Of a DNA stretch of 27,527 nucleotides, positions 1-7,701 are shown piece by piece (position 1 is the stretch's first letter; each line of letters opens with the position of its first letter). The notes beneath the pieces were generated by a model, which saw only the letters and a list, made by a program, of their open reading frames with translations, was not told the origin of the DNA and did no database searches. Source of the stretch: Helicobacter sp. (lineage in GTDB: Bacteria; Campylobacterota; Campylobacteria; Campylobacterales; Helicobacteraceae); assembly GCF_022511165.1 (NCBI RefSeq), contig NZ_JAFLSB010000018.1:1-27527 (forward strand), written 5' to 3'. The position numbers and the translations under genes are program-made.

Positions 1-794
1 GGGGGGGTAACTTCCCTATCGATTACCCATACATACGATAGCTCTTTTATACTCACATAGGGCTTCACATCAATGCTCGCATATCCATAATTCTCCTGCA
101 CATTCTCAACCACACCCACTGGAATATTCTCAAAAAATATACCATCAAGTCCGCTTGTGAAAACCTTATCACCTTTTTTTACTTTCCTTGAATCAGGGAC
201 AAAATCCACAAGTAAATATCCATTATGCGAACCTGATACTATACCCATAGCTCTATTTTCACCAATATATACATCATAGTTGCAGTTTTCATTGCCATTG
301 AGAAAGCCCTCGAGTCGCCCATCTTGCACAACTGCTATACCAAGTGCCGCATTATCTTTGACAACCCCAAAGATTCTGCCCTCTAGCCCACTCTCTTGAT
401 GATATTGACTTAAATCTGTATCAAGCCACACTTTATCGCGTTTTCCTAAAGATGCAAATGAGATAATCCGCGCCTGATGAATATCGCTACTCGCTCGTGT
501 AATGCCACCTTTGCCAATGAGATTGCCTAGCCTAACAACATCATTTTTTAGAGCTTTATTTTCAAGGAGTAGCTTATCATAATCTACCACCTTTGCCTTA
601 AGCTTTTCTATCTGCTCTGCTTGATTAAAATGTCTATCATAGGCATTCTCTATATCTTCTATTGAATCAAATAAAAATACCTTCACATAATCACTCACGC
701 CTAGAATCTTTGCTTGAACACCCTTATCTAACTCCATTATAGCCAAGATACATACAAGAAAAATAATCCCAAAAACAAGGATTTTATATCGCAT
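1..794 (-). CDS. mreC: Rod shape-determining protein MreC (3' end cut by window)
   Basis: MreC is a bitopic inner-membrane protein that links the MreB filament to the periplasmic elongation machinery. The frame opens at an ATG at 794, 12 bases after the mreB stop, and runs off the left edge with no stop (264 codons visible). The N-terminus MRYKILVFGIIFLVCILAIM is a single membrane anchor. A charged helical stretch follows (about residues 35-80, with QIEKLKAKVVDYDKLL), as expected for the MreC coiled coil, then a beta-rich domain with YLLVDFVPDS and KKGDKVFTSGLDGIFFENIPVG, which is typical of MreC. The ribosome binding site is weak (GTGAG), so translation may be coupled to mreB. The last visible codons read C7 on the coding strand. 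Only a few residues should be missing compared with the family length. Confidence 0.93.
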   Translation of the reverse strand, partial: MRYKILVFGIIFLVCILAIMELDKGVQAKILGVSDYVKVFLFDSIEDIENAYDRHFNQAEQIEKLKAKVVDYDKLLLENKALKNDVVRLGNLIGKGGITRASSDIHQARIISFASLGKRDKVWLDTDLSQYHQESGLEGRIFGVVKDNAALGIAVVQDGRLEGFLNGNENCNYDVYIGENRAMGIVSGSHNGYLLVDFVPDSRKVKKGDKVFTSGLDGIFFENIPVGVVENVQENYGYASIDVKPYVSIKELSYVWVIDREVTP

Positions 795-806
795 ATCTCA
801 CTCAAA

Positions 807-1841
807 TTAATCAAAAGCAAGTTGGTGAATCAAATCCACATCTTCCATTGCCTTGCCCGTGCCTTTTGCTACACAAAGTAGTGGCTCTTCGCCCACATAT
901 ACAGGCAAACGCACAATATCAGAAAGATACTTATCAAGCCCTCGTATCAACGCACCGCCACCGGTAAGCACAATACCATTTTCTACAATATCCCCTGCTA
1001 AATCTGGTGGCATAGATTCAAGCACGGATTTGAGGGCATTGCTAATTTCACGCAATTGATCTTTCATTGCCTCACGCACATCTTCGCTTGTAAGCTCAAT
1101 AGTATTTAAAAGCCCACTCACTTGGTCGCGCCCACGCACCTGCATAACAAGGGGTTTTTCCATAGGGGAAGCCGAGCCTATGCTAATCTTAATTTCCTCG
1201 CCTGTGCGCTCACCAATAAGAAGATTAAATTTCTTTCTCACATAATCCACCACCGCCATATCAAGCTTATCTCCTGCGACTTTAATGGATTTGCTAATCA
1301 CCAAACCACCTAAAGAAATAACACCAATTTCTGTTGTGCCTCCACCAATATCAACGACTAAATTACCTTTAGATTCTTGAATCTGCAAGCCTGCTCCAAT
1401 AGCTGCCGCCATAGGCTCTTCAATAAGGAATACCTCACGCGCACCCGCACTCATAGCGGATTCTTTAACTGCCTTTTTCTCCACACCTGTCAAACCATAA
1501 GGCACACATACCATAATGCGTGGGCGAACGAGGGATTTGCGCTGATGAGCTTTCTCAATAAAATAACGAATCATCTTTTCTGTCATATCAAAATCTGCAA
1601 TAACACCATCTTTAAGTGGGCGGATTGCTTGAATACCATCAGGGGTTTTACCTAACATCTCCTTTGCTTCTTTCCCCACCGCCAAAATCTTACCTGTGCT
1701 AAACCTATCAGCCTGCACTGCCACTACGGAAGGTTCATTGATGATTATGCCCTCACCCTTTACCAAAACCAAAGTATTTGCTGTCCCCAAATCGATAGCA
1801 ATATCTTTGGAAAAAGCCCCAATGATTTTATCCATCAGCAT
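807..1841 (-). CDS. mreB: Rod shape-determining protein MreB (bacterial actin)
   Basis: MreB is an ATP-dependent actin-like filament protein that directs side-wall peptidoglycan synthesis under the inner membrane. The product has 344 residues, normal for the family. Visible actin-fold motifs are phosphate 1 (DLGTANT, residues 17-23), phosphate 2 (DIGGGTT, 164-170) and the adenosine motif (TGGGALI, 293-299). The ATG at 1841 is preferred because AAGGAG (1847-1852) lies 5 bases upstream; the second ATG, two codons on, would be 11 bases away. It lies 88 bases after clpX and 12 bases before mreC, so all three are probably in one transcript. Nothing is unusual in the sequence. Confidence 0.97.
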   Translation of the reverse strand: MLMDKIIGAFSKDIAIDLGTANTLVLVKGEGIIINEPSVVAVQADRFSTGKILAVGKEAKEMLGKTPDGIQAIRPLKDGVIADFDMTEKMIRYFIEKAHQRKSLVRPRIMVCVPYGLTGVEKKAVKESAMSAGAREVFLIEEPMAAAIGAGLQIQESKGNLVVDIGGGTTEIGVISLGGLVISKSIKVAGDKLDMAVVDYVRKKFNLLIGERTGEEIKISIGSASPMEKPLVMQVRGRDQVSGLLNTIELTSEDVREAMKDQLREISNALKSVLESMPPDLAGDIVENGIVLTGGGALIRGLDKYLSDIVRLPVYVGEEPLLCVAKGTGKAMEDVDLIHQLAFD

Positions 1842-1929
1842 AAAAGCTCCTTAAAAAATCCAAAATGACAAAACAATTTGTAAATTATACATTCTAATCC
1901 TTTGCTAAACCTTTATTTTTTATGTTAAA

Positions 1930-3189
1930 TTAAGCTCTTTTTTGTGTATTTTTTCCTTTTTTGACAAGAAGTGGGCTTGCCTTTTGCATAATACACTCTT
2001 TTGTAATGCTAATATCATAGCCCTCAAGCTCTGGTAACTCATACATCAAGTCAATCATTGCCTCTTCCATAATCGACCTTAGTCCCCTTGCACCCGTTTT
2101 TCGAGCGATTGCAAGCTCCGCAATAGCCTCAACCGCCTCTTTTTCAAAATGCAAATGCGCCCCATCAATCTCAAAAATCTTTTGGTATTGCTTAATAAGC
2201 GCATTTTTAGGCTGTGTAAGAATTGCAACCATTGCTTCTTTGCTAATAGGCTCAAGGGTTGTAATCATATGCAATCGCCCAATAAGCTCTGGAATTAGTC
2301 CATAGGCGATTAAATCATCAGGTTCTACAAGCGCAAGGAGCGCATTTTCTTCGCTTTTACCTTTTTTCTCCCCGTGAAATCCAAGCACATTCCCCCCTAA
2401 ACGTCTTTTAATAATATCACTTAATCCATCAAAAGCTCCCCCGCAGACAAAAAGTATATTGCTTGTATCAATTTGCATAAACTCTTGATTGGGGTGCTTT
2501 CTACCACCCTTAGGAGGGATATTTACCACACTGCCCTCAATGATTTTTAGCAAGGCTTGTTGCACGCCTTCGCCAGAGACATCGCGCGTAATTGAGCGAT
2601 TTTCAGAAAGCCGAGAGATTTTGTCAATCTCATCAATAAAAACAATGCCCTTCTCCGCCTTTTTCACATCATCATTTGCTGCTTGAAGCAAACGAGTGAG
2701 GATATTTTCTACATCTTCGCCCACATAGCCAGCTTCTGTGAGGCTTGTTGCATCAGAAATAGCAATAGGGATATCTAAAAATCGCGCTAAAGTCTGTGCC
2801 ATAAGCGTTTTACCGCTCCCTGTGGGACCAATGAGTAAAATATTTGATTTAGACAGCTCCACATCGCGCAAGTTTTGGCTTATCTGCTCTTCACCCTTAA
2901 TAATGCGCTTATAATGATTATACACTGCCACAGAAAAAACGCGTTTTGCCTCATCTTGTCCTATCACATATTCATCAAGTTTAGCCTTAAGCTCTTTGGG
3001 TGAGGGGGCTTTGATATGAAGCATTTCCTCTTCTTTTTCTTTTTCTGCCATATATTTCGTAAGTGTTTTATGAATATAAGTAACGCAATTTCTACAAATA
3101 TACACACCGGGTGAATCACCTGCTATAAGGAGATTATAAGCGTTTTCTTTTGCTCTACAAAAGCTACATACTTTTTCAATATCACTCAT
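1930..3189 (-). CDS. clpX: ATP-dependent protease ATP-binding subunit ClpX
   Basis: ClpX is the AAA+ unfoldase that recognises tagged proteins and feeds them to ClpP in the cytoplasm. The product has 419 residues. The N-terminal zinc-binding domain has C8, C11, C32 and C35. The AAA+ module shows Walker A (GPTGSGKT, 121-128), the pore loop GYVG (154-157), Walker B (VFIDEID, 183-189), the RKH loop (230-232) and a C-terminal GARGLRS sensor-2 motif. LGF at 269-271 is the ClpP-docking loop, IGF in E. coli. A longer reading from 3240 is possible, but the ATG at 3189 is chosen because AGGAG (3196-3200) sits 6 bases before it and the zinc domain starts directly after. Its start overlaps the lpxA stop by 8 bases, suggesting translational coupling. 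Confidence 0.97.
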   Translation of the reverse strand: MSDIEKVCSFCRAKENAYNLLIAGDSPGVYICRNCVTYIHKTLTKYMAEKEKEEEMLHIKAPSPKELKAKLDEYVIGQDEAKRVFSVAVYNHYKRIIKGEEQISQNLRDVELSKSNILLIGPTGSGKTLMAQTLARFLDIPIAISDATSLTEAGYVGEDVENILTRLLQAANDDVKKAEKGIVFIDEIDKISRLSENRSITRDVSGEGVQQALLKIIEGSVVNIPPKGGRKHPNQEFMQIDTSNILFVCGGAFDGLSDIIKRRLGGNVLGFHGEKKGKSEENALLALVEPDDLIAYGLIPELIGRLHMITTLEPISKEAMVAILTQPKNALIKQYQKIFEIDGAHLHFEKEAVEAIAELAIARKTGARGLRSIMEEAMIDLMYELPELEGYDISITKECIMQKASPLLVKKGKNTQKRA

Positions 3190-3964
3190 TATGCGCTCCT
3201 CTAAAAGGGATTCCTCGTGTGCAAGAGAGAATAAACTCACAAATATAGCGGATTATATCGCTAGGGTGAGATTCAAGTTGAGCTTGGGCAAGCTCTCTAA
3301 TAGGTGCTGTGCGAGAGAAAAGAATCTTATACGCACGACTTATTTCATTAATTTCTTCACGCGAAAAAAGCTTACGCATACGATGTTTATTCAACCCCCT
3401 AATAATAGCACGATTCCCCTCTGCAAGGCAATATGGGGGTATATCTTGCGTTACTGTAGAGCCTCCACCTATCATACAGCCACTACCAATTTTTACAAAT
3501 TGATGTATGGGCGTCAAGCCTCCAATATTGACATAATCACCAAGCTCTACGTGTCCCGCAAGTGTGGCGTTATTTGCCAAAATACAATCATTCCCTACAA
3601 TGCAATCGTGTGCGATATGCACATACGCCATAAATAAATTTCTATCGCCTATGGTTGTCTTTCTCCTGCCTCCTGCGGTGCCGGGATTAAGCGTAGTGAA
3701 TTCTCGTATAAGATTCTCATCACCTATAATAAGCTCGGTATCCTCTCCTGCAAATTTGAGATCTTGGGGCGGCACACCCACAGCAGCGTTATTAAAAACC
3801 TTATTCCCTCTGCCCAAAGTCGTATGTCCAGCAATATGCACATAATTGCCTATAATGCAATCATCGCCAATACGCACATTTTCATCAATAATGCAAAATT
3901 CGCCAATACGCACGTTATTGCCTATCTGCGCACCTTCTTTGATAATGCTCGTTTTTCCTATCAT
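3182..3964 (-). CDS. lpxA: Acyl-ACP:UDP-N-acetylglucosamine O-acyltransferase LpxA
   Basis: LpxA catalyses the first step of lipid A synthesis, transferring a hydroxyacyl chain from ACP to the 3-OH of UDP-GlcNAc. The 260-residue protein is mostly hexapeptide repeats (such as IGNNVR, IGEFCI, IGDDCI and IGNYVH) that build a left-handed beta-helix trimer, followed by a C-terminal helical part (RKLFSREEINEISRAYKILF). The catalytic histidine is H119 in HIAHDC, matching H125 of E. coli. It lies 15 bases after fabZ, the classical partner that shares the hydroxyacyl-ACP pool, and its stop overlaps the clpX start. The order fabZ-lpxA-clpX matches what I recall of other Helicobacter genomes. Confidence 0.97.
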   Translation of the reverse strand: MIGKTSIIKEGAQIGNNVRIGEFCIIDENVRIGDDCIIGNYVHIAGHTTLGRGNKVFNNAAVGVPPQDLKFAGEDTELIIGDENLIREFTTLNPGTAGGRRKTTIGDRNLFMAYVHIAHDCIVGNDCILANNATLAGHVELGDYVNIGGLTPIHQFVKIGSGCMIGGGSTVTQDIPPYCLAEGNRAIIRGLNKHRMRKLFSREEINEISRAYKILFSRTAPIRELAQAQLESHPSDIIRYICEFILSCTRGIPFRGAHNE

Positions 3965-3979
3965 TGTAGCCCCCGATTT

Positions 3980-4468
3980 CTAAGAATCTTTTGCATCGGC
4001 AATCATTGCCTTAAGTTCAGCTTCGGAGACAAGCTTATCATCTACAAAGGCTTGCGCCCCAAGCTGCCATATAGTCCCTTTATGTTTAAGAACATTAAGC
4101 TCATATACAAGCCTATCGCCGGGCACAACAGGAATGCGGAATTTCACATTATCAATCGTCATAAAATATACAATTTTGTTTGCTGCTTGTGAAATATCAT
4201 CTCCAAACATACTTACAAATGCAAGCAATCCACCCGCTTGAGCCATACCCTCAATCTGCATTACGCCTGGATAAATAGGTTTGTGAGGAAAATGCCCCAA
4301 AAATACTTCTTCATTAATTGTTACATTTTTGTAAGCTTTAATGTAGCCATCTGGTTTGCTATCATTTGTATTGCGTCTTAATTCCACTACCCTATCCACA
4401 AACAACATCGGGTAACGATGAGGTAAAATTTGACGAATCGTATCTATGCCCATAATACAATCTTGCAT
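3980..4468 (-). CDS. fabZ: 3-hydroxyacyl-ACP dehydratase FabZ
   Basis: FabZ dehydrates beta-hydroxyacyl-ACP to trans-2-enoyl-ACP in type II fatty acid synthesis. It is a 162-residue hot-dog-fold protein. The signature GHFPHKPIYPGVMQIEGMAQ contains the catalytic histidine (H59) and glutamate (E73). An in-frame GTG at 4474 could extend it by two codons, but TAAGGA ends directly at that GTG with no spacer. The ATG at 4468 is properly spaced from AAGGAG and is taken as the start. The gene sits between queH (41-base gap) and lpxA (15-base gap) in the same direction. Confidence 0.96.
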   Translation of the reverse strand: MQDCIMGIDTIRQILPHRYPMLFVDRVVELRRNTNDSKPDGYIKAYKNVTINEEVFLGHFPHKPIYPGVMQIEGMAQAGGLLAFVSMFGDDISQAANKIVYFMTIDNVKFRIPVVPGDRLVYELNVLKHKGTIWQLGAQAFVDDKLVSEAELKAMIADAKDS

Positions 4469-4509
4469 ACTCACTCCTTATAGCAAATGTGGCATTTTAC
4501 CAAAAAATC

Positions 4510-5760
4510 TTAATATGTGGTGAGCGTAAAGACATTACTTTCTTGAAAATGCGCATCGATAAAAATTTTAAGAGAATGTGTAATGCGCTCGTCTAAAACG
4601 ATGATAGGATTCACACTATCTGCCCCACAAAGCATAACGCGCAGCATCATCTCATCTTCATAACAAGGAGGATGATAAAGCATTTCTTGCACATTAGAGT
4701 AATGTGTGCCAAGTAGGCTGTTTATATCCTCAATACTAATAAAAACACTATCATCGTGCTTTGCATAGCCTAGCTGAATGCTTAAGGTTTTATTTGAATC
4801 CATATTGTTTTTGAGGCTTTTTTCTTGTCCTTTTTGTTCCACTCTCTCTTGTGTTTTTATTCCCTGCTTTAGTTTTTCTTTTGATGTTAAAATTTCTTCC
4901 CAAGCTCTAGGAAATAGCTTTAGATTATGTTTTACATAAAGAATACTTGAAGTTTTTATCATATTTTTACTGCGTGAATGGGTAATGATATAAGAAGCAA
5001 TCACCTTGCCTTCACTCATACATACACTTCTTAAATTACGCCAAATTACTTTGGAGCGCTTATGGAGGATATATTCTTTCCCCTCTTGCTCACATTGATC
5101 GCGCATTGCAAATATAAGCTGACGCTCCTCATTGCTACCGGGAACTATTTGTCTGCCAATATTACTCATTAGCTCAAGGGGAAGTTGCTTTTGCTTCTCT
5201 CTTTGTTTATTAAGAGCAAATTGACAGCCACAATAATTTTGTTTATACAATCTATCTTTGTTTGCAAGCTCACTTTGTGCCTGTGTGCCTCCATTACTTC
5301 TCACATCAATTTTGACAAAAAAGAGTCCATAATGAAGAGCAATTTCGTCTCCCTCTGCGTAAAGAATCTTTTGCTCTTTGAGCGGACTAGCAAGGAGTGT
5401 AGAGGTAAAGGCATCAAGAGACATTTGATGTGCAATTTGTGCAGTCTTTTCTAATCGCATATCAAAGCATTTTACACATCGCTCACCTTTTTCTGGCTCA
5501 TTTTCTAGCCCCCTAACATCAGCAAACCATTTTTGAATCTCATATTCTCCCTCAATCAAATCAACCCCAAGCATTTTACAACTTCGCCTCACATCAAGCA
5601 AACGCAAATCATATTCTTCTTTGGGGTGAATATTTGGATTATAAAAATATCCTATGAGATTACTTTGAGGATAAAGCTTTTGTAGCTGACTTAAAAAATA
5701 ATGGCTATCCACCGAGCAACAAATATGCACAAGCATATTTTGAGGTATAGGCTTACTCAT
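4510..5760 (-). CDS. queH: Epoxyqueuosine reductase QueH with long C-terminal extension
   Basis: QueH catalyses the last step of queuosine synthesis, reducing epoxyqueuosine in the wobble base of certain tRNAs; it is unrelated to the cobalamin enzyme QueG. The metal/redox cysteines of the family are visible: a CC pair (C14, C15), CVKC (C95, C98) and YCGCQF (C177, C179). The product has 416 residues, but the recognisable QueH core covers only about the first 200. The remaining part is a lysine- and glutamine-rich linker (about residues 285-320) and a tail I do not recognise. As I recall, long forms also occur in H. pylori. Start: the ATG at 5760 overlaps the stop of a preceding 31-codon ORF (ATGAGTAA), which argues for coupled initiation there rather than at the in-frame GTG at 5796, whose upstream sequence lacks a Shine-Dalgarno site. 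Confidence 0.88.
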   Translation of the reverse strand: MSKPIPQNMLVHICCSVDSHYFLSQLQKLYPQSNLIGYFYNPNIHPKEEYDLRLLDVRRSCKMLGVDLIEGEYEIQKWFADVRGLENEPEKGERCVKCFDMRLEKTAQIAHQMSLDAFTSTLLASPLKEQKILYAEGDEIALHYGLFFVKIDVRSNGGTQAQSELANKDRLYKQNYCGCQFALNKQREKQKQLPLELMSNIGRQIVPGSNEERQLIFAMRDQCEQEGKEYILHKRSKVIWRNLRSVCMSEGKVIASYIITHSRSKNMIKTSSILYVKHNLKLFPRAWEEILTSKEKLKQGIKTQERVEQKGQEKSLKNNMDSNKTLSIQLGYAKHDDSVFISIEDINSLLGTHYSNVQEMLYHPPCYEDEMMLRVMLCGADSVNPIIVLDERITHSLKIFIDAHFQESNVFTLTTY

Positions 5761-5848
5761 CTTTATTGTTTGCAAAATACCAAAATGATACGACACCTAT
5801 AACTACAACTGCTGCCAAAAAAACAACAAGCAGAATGTCTAAATCCAT
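5753..5848 (-). CDS. Small single-span membrane peptide, 31 residues, upstream of queH
   Basis: The frame from ATG 5848 to TAA 5753 encodes 31 residues: an acidic start (MDLD), a long hydrophobic run (ILLVVFLAAVVVIGVVSFWY) and a polar charged tail (FANNKDE). This is the architecture of a one-pass membrane peptide. AAGGAG lies at 5860-5865, 11 bases before the ATG, with a second purine stretch (GAGAGG) nearer to it. A possible -10 box (TATAAG, 5884-5889) lies just upstream. Its last codons overlap the first codons of queH (ATGAGTAA, 8 bases), so it either is a real small protein or acts as a leader for queH. I do not recognise a family; no function is assigned. Confidence 0.6.
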   Translation of the reverse strand: MDLDILLVVFLAAVVVIGVVSFWYFANNKDE

Positions 5849-5883
5849 TGTATATGCCTCTCCTTATTGTGTATTACAAGAAT

Positions 5884-5889
5884 CTTATA
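5884..5889 (-). promoter_or_regulatory. Possible -10 box for the small-peptide/queH operon
   Basis: Read on the minus strand, the segment is TATAAG within an AT-rich stretch. It lies about 35 bases before the ATG at 5848 and just upstream of the AAGGAG ribosome binding site. Helicobacter housekeeping promoters depend mainly on the -10 element, so this is plausible but weak. It would drive the run from the small peptide through queH toward mreC. Confidence 0.3.
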
Positions 5890-6074
5890 TTACACTTTTA
5901 CATTAAGATTCCTATAAATGTATAAATTTTCTTTATATTTTTTAGTGGGACTAGAGAGGTTTTAGCTTAGTAAGTAAATGTAAGATTTTTTAATACAAAG
6001 ATTCTTGGCTTCTTTTGAGATTCTTTTTTAAAAACTTAGAATCCTCTTTTATTTTTCTAAGCCTCTTTATTTTC

Positions 6075-6236
6075 TTTTTATAAAGGGGAGGGGCTTGAAT
6101 GTGCAAGTATGAATTGGTGCTTTACACAAAATATGAAGTCGCGTTTGATGATATACACGTTCGGTGATATACACCTCACTAGATATACTACTTGCCTTCC
6201 CCCTTATATATCCGCTTGACAATATATACCTCGCCC
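6075..6236 (+). repeat. Dispersed repeat X, copy 1
   Basis: This segment recurs in inverted orientation at 16044-16169. The first 55 or so bases (from TTTTTATAAAGGGGAGGGGC through the CTTTACACAAA stretch) match with roughly five differences. The remainder consists of tandem units built on GATATACACCTCACT and CCCCCTTATATAT; copy 1 has more of these than copy 2. A two-base length difference breaks every long reading frame between copies, so the unit looks non-coding. Confidence 0.75.
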
Positions 6237-6342
6237 TTATTGCAAGAAGATTCTTAGATTCTAGGGTGGATTTATCTTTGAAGTTTTTTAGAATCTAGGT
6301 TTTGTTCCTTAAAATACTATATCTCGATTTGCGTTTATAACA

Positions 6343-6362
6343 AATGTTTCATATGAAACATT
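6343..6362. other. Perfect 20-bp palindrome, parS-like, copy 1 (intergenic)
   Basis: The sequence AATGTTTCATATGAAACATT is a perfect palindrome and is repeated exactly at 8027-8046. The inner 16 bases TGTTTCATATGAAACA match the classical ParB site parS (TGTTTCACGTGAAACA) at 14 of 16 positions, differing only at the central CG. It lies in the gap downstream of rlmN. Whether ParB binds this variant cannot be seen from the sequence, and parA/parB are not in the window. Confidence 0.55.
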
Positions 6363-6414
6363 ATGTTCGTATTGTTGAATCTGCCTTAAAATATGAAAGG
6401 CGATATACAAATAT

Positions 6415-7689
6415 TTACTCTATATCTTCACTATGTGCGGATATTTTATGAAAAGATGTGCGTGTGGATTTTGGCTTAGGCACGATTTCTCCATTTTCTT
6501 GCGCTATTTTCTCGCGTAATTGCCCACACGCCGCACTAATATCAAGCCCCTTAGATTCTCGTATGGTGCAAAGCAATCCTCTTTCTATCAAAAAATCAGC
6601 AAATGCCTTTACTTCACTCATCTGCGGACGCTCAAATGCACTTCCCTCGTGGGGGTTAAAAAGTATCAAATTTACCTTTGCCTTAATCCCATTAAGTAAA
6701 GCAAGTAACTTTTTCGCACTCTTTATATCATCATTCACACCTTTAATCATTAAATATTCAAACATCACTCTCTTCCGCGTATCCACAGGAAAAGCTCGCA
6801 CCTCTTTGAGCACCTCGGCAATATTATAAGCTTTATTAATAGGCATCAGCTGTGAGCGTAGCTCATCACTCACAGCGTGGAGAGAAATAGCAAGCTGCAC
6901 GCCGAGATTCAGCTCCCCCAATGCCTTAATCTTAGGTGCAATGCCACTTGTGGAAATAGTTTGTCGCTTTGTCGAAATACTAAGCCCCTGAAGCTCACTC
7001 AAAATCTTAATCGCCTTTGCTACATTTTCCAAATTATCAAGTGGCTCACCCATACCCATAAAAACAATATTAACTTTTTTATGAGGGGCAATATGATTAT
7101 CCCTTTTCATCACCACAACTTGCTCAACTATCTCGCTTGCATTGAGATTACGCACAAAGCCACTTTTTGCAGTAAAACAAAAAGCACAGCCCACCTTACA
7201 GCCAATTTGACTTGAAAGGCACATTGTCCATTTTTCACTTTTTTCTACGCCATTTTTTATATGCTTTGGGCGCATTTGAAGTAGCACAGATTCAAAACTA
7301 TGTCCATCGGCAGTGCGAAAAAGATATTTTTTGCTTCCATCTTGGCTTTGCTCTATACATATTGGCTCAATATGAGAAACAACAAAATGTGAGCGTAAAA
7401 AATCCTGCATTGTTTTTGAAATATTATCCATAGAATCAATATTGTTTTCATAGCGATGATAAAGCCAATGATAAATTTGCTTAGCACGAAAGGCGGGAGA
7501 AAGCAAAGAAGAAAGCTCATCAAGCGTATAGCCATATAGACTTGGCAAAGCCTTATATGCGTTAGGCACAATGTTTGTGTTATGCTCATTTTTATCTATC
7601 CTTGCATCATTGCTATATGTTTTTGTGCTTGTATTTTTTGTTTGATTCACACACTTTTGTGTATATGTCTCTTGCTCTACATCTTTCAT
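6415..7689 (-). CDS. rlmN: Dual-specificity 23S rRNA/tRNA adenine-C2 methyltransferase RlmN
   Basis: RlmN is a radical SAM enzyme that methylates C2 of A2503 in 23S rRNA and A37 of some tRNAs. The 4Fe-4S motif CxxxCxxC is C164, C168 and C171 (CKVGCAFC). The methyl-carrying cysteines are C157 (seven residues before the cluster motif, as in E. coli) and C388 (SAACGQL). MGMGEPLDN (211-219) is the SAM-binding segment. The product has 424 residues, longer than usual. The first 48 or so residues are an Asn/Thr/Lys-rich, probably disordered leader before the family start (LYGYTLDELSSLL), and there is a Ser/Lys-rich tail. The Shine-Dalgarno site before the ATG at 7689 is poor (AAGAGA), so a later start (such as the TTG near residue 48) is possible. 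It lies 12 bases after the nucleosidase-like gene. Confidence 0.95.
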   Translation of the reverse strand: MKDVEQETYTQKCVNQTKNTSTKTYSNDARIDKNEHNTNIVPNAYKALPSLYGYTLDELSSLLSPAFRAKQIYHWLYHRYENNIDSMDNISKTMQDFLRSHFVVSHIEPICIEQSQDGSKKYLFRTADGHSFESVLLQMRPKHIKNGVEKSEKWTMCLSSQIGCKVGCAFCFTAKSGFVRNLNASEIVEQVVVMKRDNHIAPHKKVNIVFMGMGEPLDNLENVAKAIKILSELQGLSISTKRQTISTSGIAPKIKALGELNLGVQLAISLHAVSDELRSQLMPINKAYNIAEVLKEVRAFPVDTRKRVMFEYLMIKGVNDDIKSAKKLLALLNGIKAKVNLILFNPHEGSAFERPQMSEVKAFADFLIERGLLCTIRESKGLDISAACGQLREKIAQENGEIVPKPKSTRTSFHKISAHSEDIE

Positions 7690-7701
7690 ATATATTTCTC
7701 T

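Larger units (their letters stand above)
5866..6414 (+). other. Gene-free intergenic stretch between queH operon and rlmN
   Basis: No credible gene is visible. The stretch is AT-rich and studded with the 6-mer AGAATC or its complement GATTCT (for example near 6000, 6020, 6040, 6250 and 6290). It contains one copy of dispersed repeat X (6075-6236) and a perfect 20-bp palindrome (6343-6362), both listed separately. A 22-codon frame starting in the repeat at 6100, after GGGGAGGGG, is not preserved in the other repeat copy. Confidence 0.6.

Noticed and set aside
853..1655. Plus-strand frames opposite mreB
   Set aside because: They are shadows of the mreB coding strand, with no ribosome binding sites and no protein-like composition.
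6100..6168. A 22-codon frame after GGGGAGGGG in repeat X copy 1
   Set aside because: The ATG is ATT in the second copy and the frame ends quickly, so the purine run is probably part of the repeat and not a ribosome binding site.
5870..6414. Possible tRNA or CRISPR array in the gap before rlmN
   Set aside because: No cloverleaf arms or CCA end are visible, and the repeated GATATACA units are irregular in spacing and sequence, without unique spacers.
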